A DNA stretch of 64,000 nucleotides from Microbacterium sp. cx-55 (GTDB taxonomy: Bacteria; Actinomycetota; Actinomycetes; Actinomycetales; Microbacteriaceae). Of this stretch, positions 24,642 through 33,867 are shown one piece after another. The translations under genes were made by a program, and so were the position numbers. Below the pieces are notes generated by a model. The model was not told where the DNA came from, searched no databases, and saw nothing but the letters and a program-made list of their open reading frames with translations. Every line of letters begins with the position of its first letter. Within the stretch, counting starts at the first letter, position 1. The stretch is taken from assembly GCF_021117345.1 (NCBI RefSeq), contig NZ_CP088261.1:2976001-3040000 (forward strand), written 5' to 3'.

Positions 24642-26135
24642 ATGAACGACTCGACGGGGGCATCCTCCGCCCCGGCGGATGCACACGCCACCGGTTCAGA
24701 CACCGACGCCCGGTTCTTCGGCCAGCCGTGGGCTCTCGCACACATCTTCGGCGTCGAGATGTGGGAACGCTTCAGCTTCTACGGTCTGCAGGGCATCCTG
24801 CTCATCTACCTGTACTACACGGTCGATCAGGGCGGCCTCGGCATCGACAAGGCCGTCGCGACCGGCATCGTCGGCGCCTACGGCGGAACCGTGTACCTCT
24901 CGACGATCCTGGGCGCGTGGATCGCCGACCGCATCCTCGGATCCGAGCGCGTCCTCTTCTTCAGCGCCATCGTGATCATGGCCGGGCACATCGCCCTCGC
25001 CCTGGTTCCGGGAGTCCTCGGCGTCGGGATCGGTCTCGTGCTCGTCGCGCTCGGCTCCGGCGGGTTGAAGGCCAACGCGACCTCCGTCGTCGGCACCCTC
25101 TACGCGGCCGACGACGCGCGTCGTGACGGCGGTTTCTCGCTCTTCTACCTCGGCATCAACCTCGGCGCGTTCTTCGGCCCGATCCTGACGGGACTGCTGC
25201 AGTCGACCCTCGGGTTCCACTGGGGCTTCGGGCTCGCGGCCGTCGGCATGGCGATCGGTCTGGTGCAGTACTCGTTCGGCCGGCGCAGCCTGCCCGCCGC
25301 GAGCCGCGCCATCCCGAATCCGTTGCCGAGAAATCGGTACGGGATGTGGGGCGCCATCGCTGCAGCCGGCGTGATCGTCATCGTGATCGCCGTGGTCACG
25401 GGACTCATCCGCGCCGACAACCTCGCGCTCGTCGTGATCGGGGTGACGGTCGCCGCAACGATCGCGTACTTCGCCGTCATCCTGTCGTCGAAGCGGGTGT
25501 CGTCGGACGAGCGCTCACGCGTGTTCGGCTTCATCCCGCTGTTCATCGTGAGCGTCGGCTTCTGGTCGCTCTACCAGCAGCAGTTCACGGTGCTGACGAT
25601 CTACTCGGACGTGCGCCTGAACCGCGACCTGTTCGGGTGGGAGATGCCGGTGTCGTGGGTGCAGTCGATCAACCCGGTGTTCATCATCATCCTGTCCGGG
25701 GTGTTCGCCGCCCTGTGGACGAAGCTGGGCCGGCGCCAGCCGACCACCCCGGTCAAGTTCGGTCTCGCCGCGATCGTGATGGGAGCGGCGTTCCTGCTGT
25801 TCCTCATCTGGGCGGATGGCGGCCAGAACACCACCCCGATCCTCGCGATCATCGGCATCCTGTTCGTCTTCACGGTGGCCGAACTACTGCTCTCACCCAT
25901 CGGCCTGTCGGTGTCGACGAAGCTCGCGCCGTCGGTCTTCCGCACCCAGATGGTGGCGCTGTTCTTCCTGTCGGTCGCCCTCGGCACGGCGATCGCCGGC
26001 CAGCTCGGCACGTTCTACGATCCGACCAACGAGGTGCCGTACTTCGCGATCCTCGGCGCGATCGCCGTCGCGATCGGCGCGGCCCTGCTGCTCTGCGCGA
26101 AGCCCGTGCTCGCGCTGATGCGCGGCGTGCGCTGA
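24642..26135 (+). CDS. POT-family proton-dependent di/tripeptide transporter
   Basis: 497 residues from the ATG at 24642 (GTGAGG upstream; an earlier in-frame ATG at 24579 lies in the palindrome). POT/PTR2 hallmarks are present: the proton-coupling ExxER-type motif EMWERFSFYGLQGILLIYLY in helix 1, GGxxAD-like GAWIADRILG after helix 2, GSGGLKAN, and FYLGINLGAFFGP in helix 5. There are about 14 predicted helices, as in the bacterial DtpT branch. It imports small peptides with protons across the inner membrane. It stands alone, flanked on both sides by GAGAC palindromes. Confidence 0.93.
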   Translation: MNDSTGASSAPADAHATGSDTDARFFGQPWALAHIFGVEMWERFSFYGLQGILLIYLYYTVDQGGLGIDKAVATGIVGAYGGTVYLSTILGAWIADRILGSERVLFFSAIVIMAGHIALALVPGVLGVGIGLVLVALGSGGLKANATSVVGTLYAADDARRDGGFSLFYLGINLGAFFGPILTGLLQSTLGFHWGFGLAAVGMAIGLVQYSFGRRSLPAASRAIPNPLPRNRYGMWGAIAAAGVIVIVIAVVTGLIRADNLALVVIGVTVAATIAYFAVILSSKRVSSDERSRVFGFIPLFIVSVGFWSLYQQQFTVLTIYSDVRLNRDLFGWEMPVSWVQSINPVFIIILSGVFAALWTKLGRRQPTTPVKFGLAAIVMGAAFLLFLIWADGGQNTTPILAIIGILFVFTVAELLLSPIGLSVSTKLAPSVFRTQMVALFFLSVALGTAIAGQLGTFYDPTNEVPYFAILGAIAVAIGAALLLCAKPVLALMRGVR

Positions 26136-26170
26136 CCCACCCGCGGCCCGTCCCACCTGGCCGGCCTCAC

Positions 26171-26243
26171 CCGCGAGACGGGATCTGCGCGCCGAGACAG
26201 CGGGGTTACCCCACGGTCTCGGCGCCAAGATCCCGTCTCGCGG
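26171..26243. repeat. Long palindrome, GAGAC family subtype a (copy 1)
   Basis: Perfect 16-bp outer arms CCGCGAGACGGGATCT (26171-26186) and AGATCCCGTCTCGCGG (26228-26243), then perfect inner arms GCGCCGAGAC / GTCTCGGCGC, then GGGGTTACCCC at the centre. It is a nearly continuous 70-bp hairpin between two convergent genes. Copies with the same design: 40754, 60910. Confidence 0.92.
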
Positions 26244-26255
26244 TAGGAGGGGGGG

Positions 26256-27263
26256 TTACGGCGTGGCGGAGAAGGCGGCGTCGAACGCGGCGGCGGACGG
26301 CTCGTACGACGACAGCCGGCGCACGAAACCGAGCGCCTCGGGCGCCCCGACGAGGCGATCCATGCCCGCGTCCTCCCACTCCACCGACAGCGGTCCGCGG
26401 TAGTCGATCGCGTTCAGCATCCGGAACGCGTCCTCCCACGGCACGTCGCCGTGCCCCGTCGAGATGAAGTCCCAACCGCGCCGCGGGTCGGCCCACGGCA
26501 GATGCGACGAGAGCCGGCCGTTGCGGCCGTTCCCGAGGCGCTTCTTCGTGTCCTTGCAGTGCACGTGGTAGATCCGGTCTTGGAAGTCCCAGAGGAAAGC
26601 GACCGGGTCGATGTCCTGCCACACCATGTGCGACGGGTCCCAGTTCAGTCCGAACGCCGTCCGGTGTCCGATCGCCTCGAGCGCGCGCTGCGTCGTCCAA
26701 TAGTCGTACGCGATCTCCGAGGGGTGCACCTCGTGCGCGAACCGAACCCCGACCTCGTCGAACACGTCGAGGATCGGGTTCCAGCGGTCGGCGAAGTCCT
26801 GGTAACCCGCCTCGACCATGGCGTCGGATGCGGGCGGAAACATGGCGACGTACTTCCAGATCGACGAGCCGGTGAACCCCGTGACGGTCTTCACGCCGAG
26901 CTTCGCCGCGAGCCGTGCCGTGTTCTTCAGTTCTTCCGCCGCGCGCTGACGGACGCCCTCCGGGTCGCCGTCGCCCCACACCGAATCGGGCAGGATGTCG
27001 CGGTGGCGCTGGTCGATCGGGTCGTCGCAGACCGCCTGACCCTTCAGGTGGTTCGAGATCGTCCACACCTGGAGGCCGTTGCGCTCGAGAACGTCGCGCT
27101 TGCCCTGCACGTAGGCGTCGTCGTCCCAGCGGTTCGGGTCGAGGTGGTCGCCCCAGCAGGCGATCTCGAGTCCGTCGTAGCCCCACTCGCCCGCGAGCCG
27201 CGCCACCTCCTCGAACGGCAGGTCGGCCCACTGGCCGGTGAACAGGGTGACAGGTCTGGCCAT
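26256..27263 (-). CDS. Sugar phosphate isomerase/epimerase (TIM barrel)
   Basis: 335 residues from the ATG at 27263 (GGAGAGGA upstream). AP-endonuclease-2/xylose-isomerase-like barrel: the conserved metal ligands are visible in [19 protein letters not shown] (Glu/His), [10 protein letters not shown] (Asp/His), HVHCKD and the closing [11 protein letters not shown]lu. The family converts keto-sugars or inososes, often with divalent metal. It is the last gene of a leftward operon behind a solute-binding protein and a Gfo/Idh/MocA dehydrogenase, so it most likely acts on the oxidised product of that dehydrogenase. Confidence 0.88.
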   Translation of the reverse strand: MARPVTLFTGQWADLPFEEVARLAGEWGYDGLEIACWGDHLDPNRWDDDAYVQGKRDVLERNGLQVWTISNHLKGQAVCDDPIDQRHRDILPDSVWGDGDPEGVRQRAAEELKNTARLAAKLGVKTVTGFTGSSIWKYVAMFPPASDAMVEAGYQDFADRWNPILDVFDEVGVRFAHEVHPSEIAYDYWTTQRALEAIGHRTAFGLNWDPSHMVWQDIDPVAFLWDFQDRIYHVHCKDTKKRLGNGRNGRLSSHLPWADPRRGWDFISTGHGDVPWEDAFRMLNAIDYRGPLSVEWEDAGMDRLVGAPEALGFVRRLSSYEPSAAAFDAAFSATP

Positions 27264-27283
27264 GAGTTCGTCCTCTCCTCGGT

Positions 27284-28483
27284 TCAGGATGCCGCGAAAG
27301 CGCGGCGAGCGTCCGTCGTATCGGTGTGCGTCCATGCGCTGGCCTGTGCGGCGCTCCGCTCGACCGCGCCGAGCACGCGCTGCACGTGCAGTCCGTCGGC
27401 GAAGGACGGCGAGGGTTGCGCACCCGCGGCGATCGCTTCGACGAAGTCCTTCGCCTGGTGCGAGAACGCGTGCTCGTACCCCAGCATGTGCCCGGCCGGC
27501 CACCACGCGCCGACGTAGGGGTGGGTGGGTTCGGTCACGAGGATCGTGCGGAAGCCCTGCTCGCCAGCGGGCGCCGTCGCATCGTAGAACGCGAGCTCGT
27601 TCAGGCGCTCGAGGTCGAACACGAGAGCGCCGCGCGATCCCGAGATCTCGATGCGCAGGGCGTTCTTGCGCCCGGTGCGGAAGCGGGATGCCTCGAACGA
27701 GGCGAGCGCACCGCTCTCGAGGCGTCCGGTGAACAGTGCCACGTCGTCGACCGTGACCGCGCCGCGCCCGGCCGCGGCAGTGCCGGAGAGCCCGGATCCG
27801 GCGGCGAGCAGCGGGCGCTCGGTGACGAGGGTGTCGAGGATGCCGGACACCTCGGTGACCCGCTGCCCGGTGATGTACTCGGCGAGGTCGACGGCGTGCG
27901 CCCCGATGTCGCCCAGCGCCCCCGAGCCGGCGTGCTCTTTCTCGAGGCGCCAGGTCAGCGGCGCGTCCGCGTCGCTGAGCCAGTCCTGCAGGTACTCGGC
28001 CCGCACCTGTCGCACGTCGCCGATGCGTCCCGCCGCGACCATGTCGCGCGCGAGCGTGGTCGCGGGCACACGGCGGTAGGTGAAGCCCACCATGGCGCGG
28101 GCTCCGCGGGAGAACGCGGCGGATGCGGCATCCGCCATCCGTTCCGCCTCGCCCTCGGTGTTCGCCAGCGGCTTCTCGCACAGGACGTGCTTTCCGGCGG
28201 CGAGCGCCGCGATGGCGATCTCGGCGTGCAGGTCGCCGGGGGTGACGATGTCGATGACATCGATGTCGTCGCGCTCGATCGCGGCCCTCCAGTCGGTGCC
28301 GGACTCGGCCCAGCCCCAGCTGTCGGCGGCCGCGCGGGTGCGATCGGCGTCGCGCGCGACCAGCAGGGTCATCTGGGGGTCGAGCGGAAGGTCGAAGAAG
28401 CGCGGGGCGACGCGCCATCCCTGCGAGTGCGCTGCACCCATGAAACCGGCGCCGATCATGGCGACGCGGAGCGGTCGAGTCAA
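27284..28483 (-). CDS. Gfo/Idh/MocA-family oxidoreductase
   Basis: 399 residues. The N-terminal Rossmann fold has [14 protein letters not shown], and the family's EKP motif is present ([17 protein letters not shown]), whose Lys contacts substrate and cofactor. The C-terminal half is the dimerisation and substrate domain ([18 protein letters not shown]). These enzymes oxidise sugars or cyclitols such as myo-inositol with NAD(P). It lies 20 bp upstream of the isomerase on the same strand and 60 bp after the binding-protein gene, separated from the latter by a hairpin. The substrate cannot be fixed from sequence. Confidence 0.9.
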   Translation of the reverse strand: MTRPLRVAMIGAGFMGAAHSQGWRVAPRFFDLPLDPQMTLLVARDADRTRAAADSWGWAESGTDWRAAIERDDIDVIDIVTPGDLHAEIAIAALAAGKHVLCEKPLANTEGEAERMADAASAAFSRGARAMVGFTYRRVPATTLARDMVAAGRIGDVRQVRAEYLQDWLSDADAPLTWRLEKEHAGSGALGDIGAHAVDLAEYITGQRVTEVSGILDTLVTERPLLAAGSGLSGTAAAGRGAVTVDDVALFTGRLESGALASFEASRFRTGRKNALRIEISGSRGALVFDLERLNELAFYDATAPAGEQGFRTILVTEPTHPYVGAWWPAGHMLGYEHAFSHQAKDFVEAIAAGAQPSPSFADGLHVQRVLGAVERSAAQASAWTHTDTTDARRAFAAS

Positions 28484-28510
28484 CGCGCTCTCCTTACTGT
28501 GTGGGGGTGA

Positions 28511-28537
28511 GGGCGCCCGAGACGAGCTCGGACGCCC
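28511..28537 (-). terminator. Intercistronic hairpin after the solute-binding protein gene
   Basis: GGGCGCCCGA (28511-28520) pairs with TCGGACGCCC (28528-28537) except for one position, loop of seven. Such hairpins commonly reduce expression of genes downstream of an abundant binding protein; here that is the dehydrogenase and isomerase. Confidence 0.6.
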
Positions 28538-28543
28538 CCGGGG

Positions 28544-29593
28544 TCAGGACGCGAACGCCAGGTCGATGAACTCGGCCACGTTGTCCTTCGTCACGACGGG
28601 CGCGTCCAGCACGATGCGGTTGGGCACGCTCGGGGTGATCAGATCGCTCTGCGTCTTGCTCTGCGCGATCAGACGGGCGAGGGCGATTCCGTCGGCGGCC
28701 TGCGTCGACGGGTAGATGACCGTCGCCTTCAGCACGCTGTCATCGGCCTCGATCGCCTCCATGGCGTTGCGGCTGCCGGCGCCGCCGACCATGAAGAACT
28801 CGTCGCGACCGGCCGCGTTGATGGCCGCGAGCACGCCGATGCCCTGGTCGTCGTCGTGGTTCCAGATCGCGTCGATCTTCGGGTTCGCCGACAGCAGCTG
28901 CGACGTGACGGCTTCACCGCCCTGCACCGTGAAGTCCGCGGCCACGCGCGGCCCGACCTCCAGGCCGCAGTCCTCGAGCGCGTCCGAGAAACCCTGCGAG
29001 CGATCCTGCGTGAGCGGCAGCGCGTCGATTCCAGCGATCTCGGCGACGATGGCATCCGGGGTGTCGCCGAGCTGAGCGCAGATGTAGGTGCCCGCGCTGA
29101 CACCCATCCCGTAGTTGTCGCCGAGCACGGTCGTGCGGGCGGCGAACGGGCTGGAGAACTCGCGGTCCACGTTGATGACGGGGATGCCGGCTTCCATCGC
29201 CTGGATGGCGACCTCGGTGAGGGCCGCGCCGTCGCTCGGCAGCAGCACGATCGCATCGACGCCGTCGTTGATGAAGGTCTCGACGGCGGCGATCTGCGCG
29301 TTCACATCGTTCGTTCCCTCCGCGACCTTCAGGTCGACGTCGGGGTAGCTCTCGGCAGCGGCGAGCGCGCCCGAGTTGATGGCGCCGAGCCATCCGTGGT
29401 CGGCGGCCGGTCCGGAGAACCCGATCGTGACGGTTTCGCCGGTTTCGGCATTCTCCTCGGTGGTGGTGCCCTGGTTCACGACGTCGTCGCCGTCATCGGA
29501 TGAACCGGTGCACCCGGCGAGAAGTCCGATACCGGTCAGAAGCGCGACGCCGGTCAGTGCCAGGCGGGTACGCGGCTTCAGGTATGAGCGCAT
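28544..29593 (-). CDS. Sugar ABC transporter substrate-binding lipoprotein (RbsB-like)
   Basis: 349 residues. A lipoprotein signal peptide ends in the lipobox LLAGC with Cys28, followed by an acidic, Thr/Asp-rich linker (about 30-55). The rest is a Peripla_BP_4 periplasmic-binding fold of the ribose/inositol class (TIGFSGPAADHGWLGAI; DAIVLLPSDGAALTE; GIPVINVDREF). It is anchored to the outer face of the membrane and delivers sugar to the RbsA/RbsC pair encoded divergently at 29860-32429. It is the first gene of the leftward operon that continues to the dehydrogenase and isomerase. Confidence 0.92.
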   Translation of the reverse strand: MRSYLKPRTRLALTGVALLTGIGLLAGCTGSSDDGDDVVNQGTTTEENAETGETVTIGFSGPAADHGWLGAINSGALAAAESYPDVDLKVAEGTNDVNAQIAAVETFINDGVDAIVLLPSDGAALTEVAIQAMEAGIPVINVDREFSSPFAARTTVLGDNYGMGVSAGTYICAQLGDTPDAIVAEIAGIDALPLTQDRSQGFSDALEDCGLEVGPRVAADFTVQGGEAVTSQLLSANPKIDAIWNHDDDQGIGVLAAINAAGRDEFFMVGGAGSRNAMEAIEADDSVLKATVIYPSTQAADGIALARLIAQSKTQSDLITPSVPNRIVLDAPVVTKDNVAEFIDLAFAS

Positions 29594-29859
29594 GTCAATT
29601 TCTCCCTTGAATGTGATGCAGCTGAGGCCATCGCCGACCTCGAGTCATCCACGCTGAAGAGAGGTCCACGCTGACGAACCTCACCGTAGCAGAAGCGTTG
29701 TGCATTCAGGCAACTTTTGTTTGTTTCTCAATATAAGTAGGTGGTGATCATTTTGCCCGCAATTCCGGTCAGATCTCTGTGTGCCGCGCCTGCCCGCATC
29801 CGAAACGCGTGGCGCAGAGGGGTCGCGCCACCCTCGCTCGACGTGTTACGTTTCGCCGC
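29594..29859. promoter_or_regulatory. Divergent promoter region of the sugar transport genes
   Basis: 266-bp gap between the binding-protein gene (left) and the ATPase gene (right). A markedly AT-rich core at 29700-29755 (TTGTTTGTTTCTCAATATAA) is the lowest-GC stretch in the region and probably contains both promoters and the operator for the ROK regulator at 32570. I could not place a -35/-10 pair with normal spacing. Confidence 0.55.
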
Positions 29860-31380
29860 GTGATCAAAGTTGACCATCAAACGTCATTACTCCGCGTGCG
29901 AGGGGTGACGAAGTCCTTCGCCGGTGTGCGCGCCCTTCGGGGAGTCGACCTCGACGTCGCCCCGGGCGAGGTGCACTGCGTGCTCGGCCAGAACGGCGCC
30001 GGAAAATCGACGCTCATCAAAACCCTTGCGGGCGTCCATCGCCCGGACGACGGCGAGATCCTCTGGCGCGGCGAGCCCGCCGAGATCACGACGCCGGAAA
30101 CGGCGATCGACCTCGGAATCGCCACCATGTATCAGGAGCTGGACGTGGTCGACGGGCTCACGATCGCCGAGAACATCTTCCTCGGGCACGAGCTGGCGCG
30201 CGGAGGATTCACCCGGCGGTCCGAGGCCGCCGCGCAGACGCGGGCGCTGCTGAAGCGGCTCGGTCACGGCGGGCTCTCCCCGCACACCGAGGTCGGCCGG
30301 CTGAGCGCCGCGAACAAGCAGATCGTCAGCATGGCGCGGGCGCTCTCGCACGACGTGAAGCTCATCATCATGGACGAACCGTCGGCCGTCCTCGACACCG
30401 AAGAGGTGAAGAACCTCTTCCACGTCGTCCGCGAGCTGACCGCCGAGGGCATCGCCGTCGTCTACATCACGCACCGCTTGGAAGAGATCCGGCAGATCGG
30501 CGACCGCATCACCGTCCTGAAGGACGGCCGCACGACCGCGGTCGGTCTGTCGGCGGCGGAGACCCCCACCCCCGAGCTCATCCGACTGATGACCGGGCGG
30601 GAGGTCGCCAACGTCTTTCCCACCCGCGTTCCGGTCGCCGACGATGCCCCGGTGGTCCTCGCTGTCGAGAATCTCACGTTCGATGGGGCGTTCACCGACG
30701 TCTCGTTCACCGTGCGGGCGGGCGAGGTCGTCGGACTCGCGGGGCTCGTCGGGTCCGGCCGCTCCGAGATCCTCGAGACCATCTACGGCGCCCGGAAGGC
30801 GACATCCGGAACCGTGAGAGTGCGCGGCGCAGCGCTGCGGCGCGGATCCGTCGTCTCCGCGGTGGGTGCGGGCATCGGCCTCTCCCCCGAGGAGCGCAAG
30901 AGTCAGGGACTGGTCCTGGACGAACCGATCTTCGTGAACGTCACCCTGGCGTCCATGTCCCGATTCGCTCGGGGCGGATTTCTCCGCGACCGTGCCGCGC
31001 GGGCCGTGGCACGGGCCCAGATCGACGCGCTCGAACTGCGCCCGGCCGACCCGGACCGACCGGCCCGCACTCTCTCCGGCGGCAACCAGCAGAAGATCCT
31101 GCTCGCGCGCTGGCTCGTGCACGGCACCCGCGTTCTGCTTCTGGATGAACCCACACGCGGGGTCGACGTCGGCGCCCGCGCCGAGATCTACACCCTCATC
31201 CGCGACCTCGCCGCCGCCGGCAACGCGGTCGTCGTGGTCTCCAGCGAGATCGAAGAGGTTCTCGGCCTCGCCGACATCGTGCTCGTCATCGGCGACGGTC
31301 ACGTCCTCCGCGCCCTCCCCTCCCCTGAGATCGACGAGCACGGCGTGCTCGACCTCGTCATGAAAGGAACCGCCGCGTGA
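29860..31380 (+). CDS. Sugar ABC transporter ATPase with two nucleotide-binding domains (RbsA-like)
   Basis: 506 residues from the GTG at 29860; upstream in-frame starts give a non-family extension. It is a tandem duplication of ATPase domains. Domain 1 has a complete Walker A (GQNGAGKST), Walker B (LIIMDEPSAVLD) and a signature region LSAANKQIVSMARAL. Domain 2 has the degenerate Walker A expected of RbsA/MglA (GLVGSGRSE), signature LSGGNQQK and Walker B LLLDEPTRGVD. It powers uptake through the permease that follows with a GTGA overlap. Divergent from the binding-protein gene. Confidence 0.94.
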   Translation: MIKVDHQTSLLRVRGVTKSFAGVRALRGVDLDVAPGEVHCVLGQNGAGKSTLIKTLAGVHRPDDGEILWRGEPAEITTPETAIDLGIATMYQELDVVDGLTIAENIFLGHELARGGFTRRSEAAAQTRALLKRLGHGGLSPHTEVGRLSAANKQIVSMARALSHDVKLIIMDEPSAVLDTEEVKNLFHVVRELTAEGIAVVYITHRLEEIRQIGDRITVLKDGRTTAVGLSAAETPTPELIRLMTGREVANVFPTRVPVADDAPVVLAVENLTFDGAFTDVSFTVRAGEVVGLAGLVGSGRSEILETIYGARKATSGTVRVRGAALRRGSVVSAVGAGIGLSPEERKSQGLVLDEPIFVNVTLASMSRFARGGFLRDRAARAVARAQIDALELRPADPDRPARTLSGGNQQKILLARWLVHGTRVLLLDEPTRGVDVGARAEIYTLIRDLAAAGNAVVVVSSEIEEVLGLADIVLVIGDGHVLRALPSPEIDEHGVLDLVMKGTAA

Positions 31381-32429
31381 GCGAGCAGCCTTCCCCCACC
31401 GGCGTCCAGACCCTCGCCCCGGATACCGCGGCGACGTCGACGGATGCGGCGACGCCCGCGTGGCGCCGCATCCTGTCGGGTTCCGTGGGTCGCAATCTCG
31501 GCCTCGTGGTCGCGCTTCTGCTGATCGTCGTCGTCGGCGCGATCGCGGGCGGCGGCGACTTCGTGAAGATCGACAACATCCTGACGATCCTCCGCCAGGC
31601 CTCGATCGTCGGCGTCATCAGCGTCGGCATGACCCTCGTGATCATCGCCGGCGGGATCGACCTGTCGATCGGTTCGGTACTCGGCCTCGCCTCGGTCGTG
31701 GCGACGCTCGCCGCCGTGCAGGACCTCGCCGACCAGATGCACTGGATCGTGATGGTCGTCATCGCCCTCGCCGTGGGCGTCGGGGCGGGACTCATCAACG
31801 GCATCGTCATCGCCTACGGCAACGTCGTCGCCTTCATGGCGACGCTCGCGATGCTGGTGGCCGCCCGCGGCCTCGCCGAGATCCTCGCCGACCGCCGCAC
31901 TCTCGTCGTGGAGGATCGCGGCTTCGTCACCTTCATGAACGCCGACATCCTGGGCATCGACATCCTGATCTGGATCTTCGCGATCGTCGCCGTACTCGGA
32001 TGGGTGCTGCTGAACCGCACCACGTTCGGCCGCCGCACCGTCGCGATCGGCGGCAACCGCGAAGCCGCACGCCTGGCCGGCATCAACGTGCGGCGCCACA
32101 CCATGTGGCTCTACGCGCTGGCCGGACTGAGCGCGGGCATCGCCGCGGTCATGATGCTGGGTCGCACGACCGCCGGCAGCTCCACGAACGGGCTGTTCTA
32201 CGAACTCGACGCCATCGCGGCGGTGGTGGTCGGCGGCACCCTCCTGCTCGGCGGGCGCGGCACCGTCACCGGCACCGTCTTCGGGGTGCTCATCTTCACG
32301 ACACTCACGAACGTGTTCGTGCAGCTCAACCTGTCGTCGTCGGTGCAGCAGGTCGCGAAGGGTGTGATCATCGTCGTCGCGGTGCTGCTGCAGCAGCGTT
32401 TCACCCGATCGACCGGACGTTCCGGATGA
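31377..32429 (+). CDS. Sugar ABC transporter permease (RbsC-like)
   Basis: 350 residues from a GTG overlapping the ATPase stop. A variable Thr/Ala-rich cytoplasmic N-terminus of about 40 residues is followed by about ten membrane helices. BPD_transp_2 hallmarks include IIAGGIDLSIGSVLGLASV in an early helix, AIGGNREAARLAGINVRR in the ATPase-contacting loop, and the GGTLLLGGRGTVTGTVFGV segment. It forms the membrane channel of the importer with the RbsA-like ATPase. Confidence 0.93.
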   Translation: MSEQPSPTGVQTLAPDTAATSTDAATPAWRRILSGSVGRNLGLVVALLLIVVVGAIAGGGDFVKIDNILTILRQASIVGVISVGMTLVIIAGGIDLSIGSVLGLASVVATLAAVQDLADQMHWIVMVVIALAVGVGAGLINGIVIAYGNVVAFMATLAMLVAARGLAEILADRRTLVVEDRGFVTFMNADILGIDILIWIFAIVAVLGWVLLNRTTFGRRTVAIGGNREAARLAGINVRRHTMWLYALAGLSAGIAAVMMLGRTTAGSSTNGLFYELDAIAAVVVGGTLLLGGRGTVTGTVFGVLIFTTLTNVFVQLNLSSSVQQVAKGVIIVVAVLLQQRFTRSTGRSG

Positions 32430-32437
32430 TGAGCGGG

Positions 32438-32473
32438 CCGCGAGAGGGCCGGCCGCACCGGCTCGTCTCGCGG
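32438..32473. repeat. Short GAGAC-family-like palindrome
   Basis: CCGCGAGA (32438-32445) and TCTCGCGG (32466-32473) flank GGCCGGCC. It resembles a shortened or decayed copy of the GAGAC family, again placed just 3' of a gene (permease stop at 32429). Confidence 0.55.
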
Positions 32474-32569
32474 TCAGGCACCCCGCAACGCGGGGCGTAA
32501 TCTGGCAACCACGGGGACTCGGCGTGCACGTGCCTACCCGGGACCGATCGATCGAAGCCGGGAACAGAG

Positions 32570-33751
32570 ATGGCCACCGACACCTCCCGCGCCCCCTCGG
32601 GCGTCACGGAACTCTTCCAGCTCCTTCGCGACGGGGCGCCTCGCACCCGCGCCGAGCTCGCCAAGTCCACCGGGCTGGCGCGTTCGACCGTCGCCATGCG
32701 CGTCGACGAGCTGATGCGCATGGGGCTGATCGCCCCCGTCGCGGATGCCGTCTCCACCGGCGGGCGTCCGCCATCCCAGTTCGCGCTCAATCCGGCGGCA
32801 CGGGTCGTGCTGGCCGCCGACATCGGCGCCTCGCACGCGACCGTCGCGGTCACCGACCTCGCCGGCAGCATCCTCGCCGAGCACAGCGAACCGCTCGACG
32901 TGACGCTCGGACCGGAGGTCGTGCTCACCTGGCTGTGGGAGAGCGGGCAAGGGCTGCTCGCCGGCCTCGGGCGCGATGAGCGGAGCGTGGCCGCCGTCGG
33001 CATCGGCGTGCCCGGGCCCGTCGAGCACTCCACCGGGCGCCCGGTCAACCCGCCGATCATGCCCGGCTGGGACCGCTTCGACATCCCCGGCTGGCTGCAG
33101 GCGCACCTGCCCGTTCCGGTGCTCGTCGACAACGACGTGAACATCATGGCGCTCGGCGAACGTGCCACCGCCTGGCCGGGCGTGGATCATCTGCTGTTCG
33201 TGAAGGTGGCCACCGGAATCGGGGCCGGCATCATCTCCGGCGGCACCCTGCAGCGCGGCGCCCAGGGATCGGCCGGCGACATCGGGCACGTCCAGGTCGC
33301 GCGCGGCGCAGATGTGCCGTGCACGTGCGGTAACCGCGGATGCCTCGAAGCCCTCGCCGCGGCTCCGGCGCTCGCGCGACAGCTGCGCGCACACGGCCTC
33401 GACGCGCACTCGGGCAACGACGTGATCGAGCTCGTCAAGCGCGGCAACATCGAAGCGATCCAGGCCGTCCGCCAGGCCGGCCGCGACATCGGCGAGATGC
33501 TGACGGTCGCCGTCAGCTTGATCAATCCCTCGGTCATCGTGATCGGCGGGTCGATGGCGCGCGTCGGAGAGCACCTCATCGCCGGGGTCCGCGAGGCCGT
33601 CTACACCCGCTCGATGCCGCTCGCGACCGAGCACCTCGCGATCGTGCACTCCGCAACGGGGGCGAAGGCCGCGATCCTCGGCGCGAGCATGCTCGCCGCC
33701 GAGTATGCCCTCTCGCCCGAGGGCCTCGCCCGCGGCTTCGCCGTCGGCTGA
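32570..33751 (+). CDS. ROK-family transcriptional regulator
   Basis: 393 residues. The N-terminal winged helix-turn-helix (about 10-75, TRAELAKSTGLARSTVAMRVDELMRMGLI) is followed by a ROK domain with the ATP-binding start LAADIGASHATVAVTDLAG. The zinc motif of ROK repressors, CTCGNRGCLE, is intact, as is the EIGH-like GDIGHVQV. NagC/XylR-type members repress sugar genes and respond to a sugar or sugar phosphate. Position directly after the ABC importer makes it the probable regulator of the binding-protein/dehydrogenase/isomerase and ATPase/permease operons. Confidence 0.9.
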   Translation: MATDTSRAPSGVTELFQLLRDGAPRTRAELAKSTGLARSTVAMRVDELMRMGLIAPVADAVSTGGRPPSQFALNPAARVVLAADIGASHATVAVTDLAGSILAEHSEPLDVTLGPEVVLTWLWESGQGLLAGLGRDERSVAAVGIGVPGPVEHSTGRPVNPPIMPGWDRFDIPGWLQAHLPVPVLVDNDVNIMALGERATAWPGVDHLLFVKVATGIGAGIISGGTLQRGAQGSAGDIGHVQVARGADVPCTCGNRGCLEALAAAPALARQLRAHGLDAHSGNDVIELVKRGNIEAIQAVRQAGRDIGEMLTVAVSLINPSVIVIGGSMARVGEHLIAGVREAVYTRSMPLATEHLAIVHSATGAKAAILGASMLAAEYALSPEGLARGFAVG

Positions 33752-33781
33752 CCCGCCCGCATCCGCCGGCGGGCCCGAAAC

Positions 33782-33854
33782 CCGCGAGACGGCAGTTCGG
33801 CGTCGAGACGTCGATCGCGAGCCAACGTCTCGTTGCGAAACTGCAGTCTCGCGG
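33782..33854. repeat. Long palindrome, GAGAC family subtype b (copy 2)
   Basis: Outer arms CCGCGAGAC (33782-33790) and GTCTCGCGG (33846-33854), with inner pairs CAGTT/AACTG and GAGACGT/ACGTCTC. Lies between the convergent ROK and amidohydrolase genes. Confidence 0.85.
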
Positions 33855-33867
33855 ATGGTGGGGGGGG

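Noticed and set aside
22888..24741. 617-codon minus-strand frame antisense to the MFS gene
   Set aside because: Shadow of a membrane-protein gene read on the opposite strand; composition is His/Glu/Asp/Arg repeats without structure.
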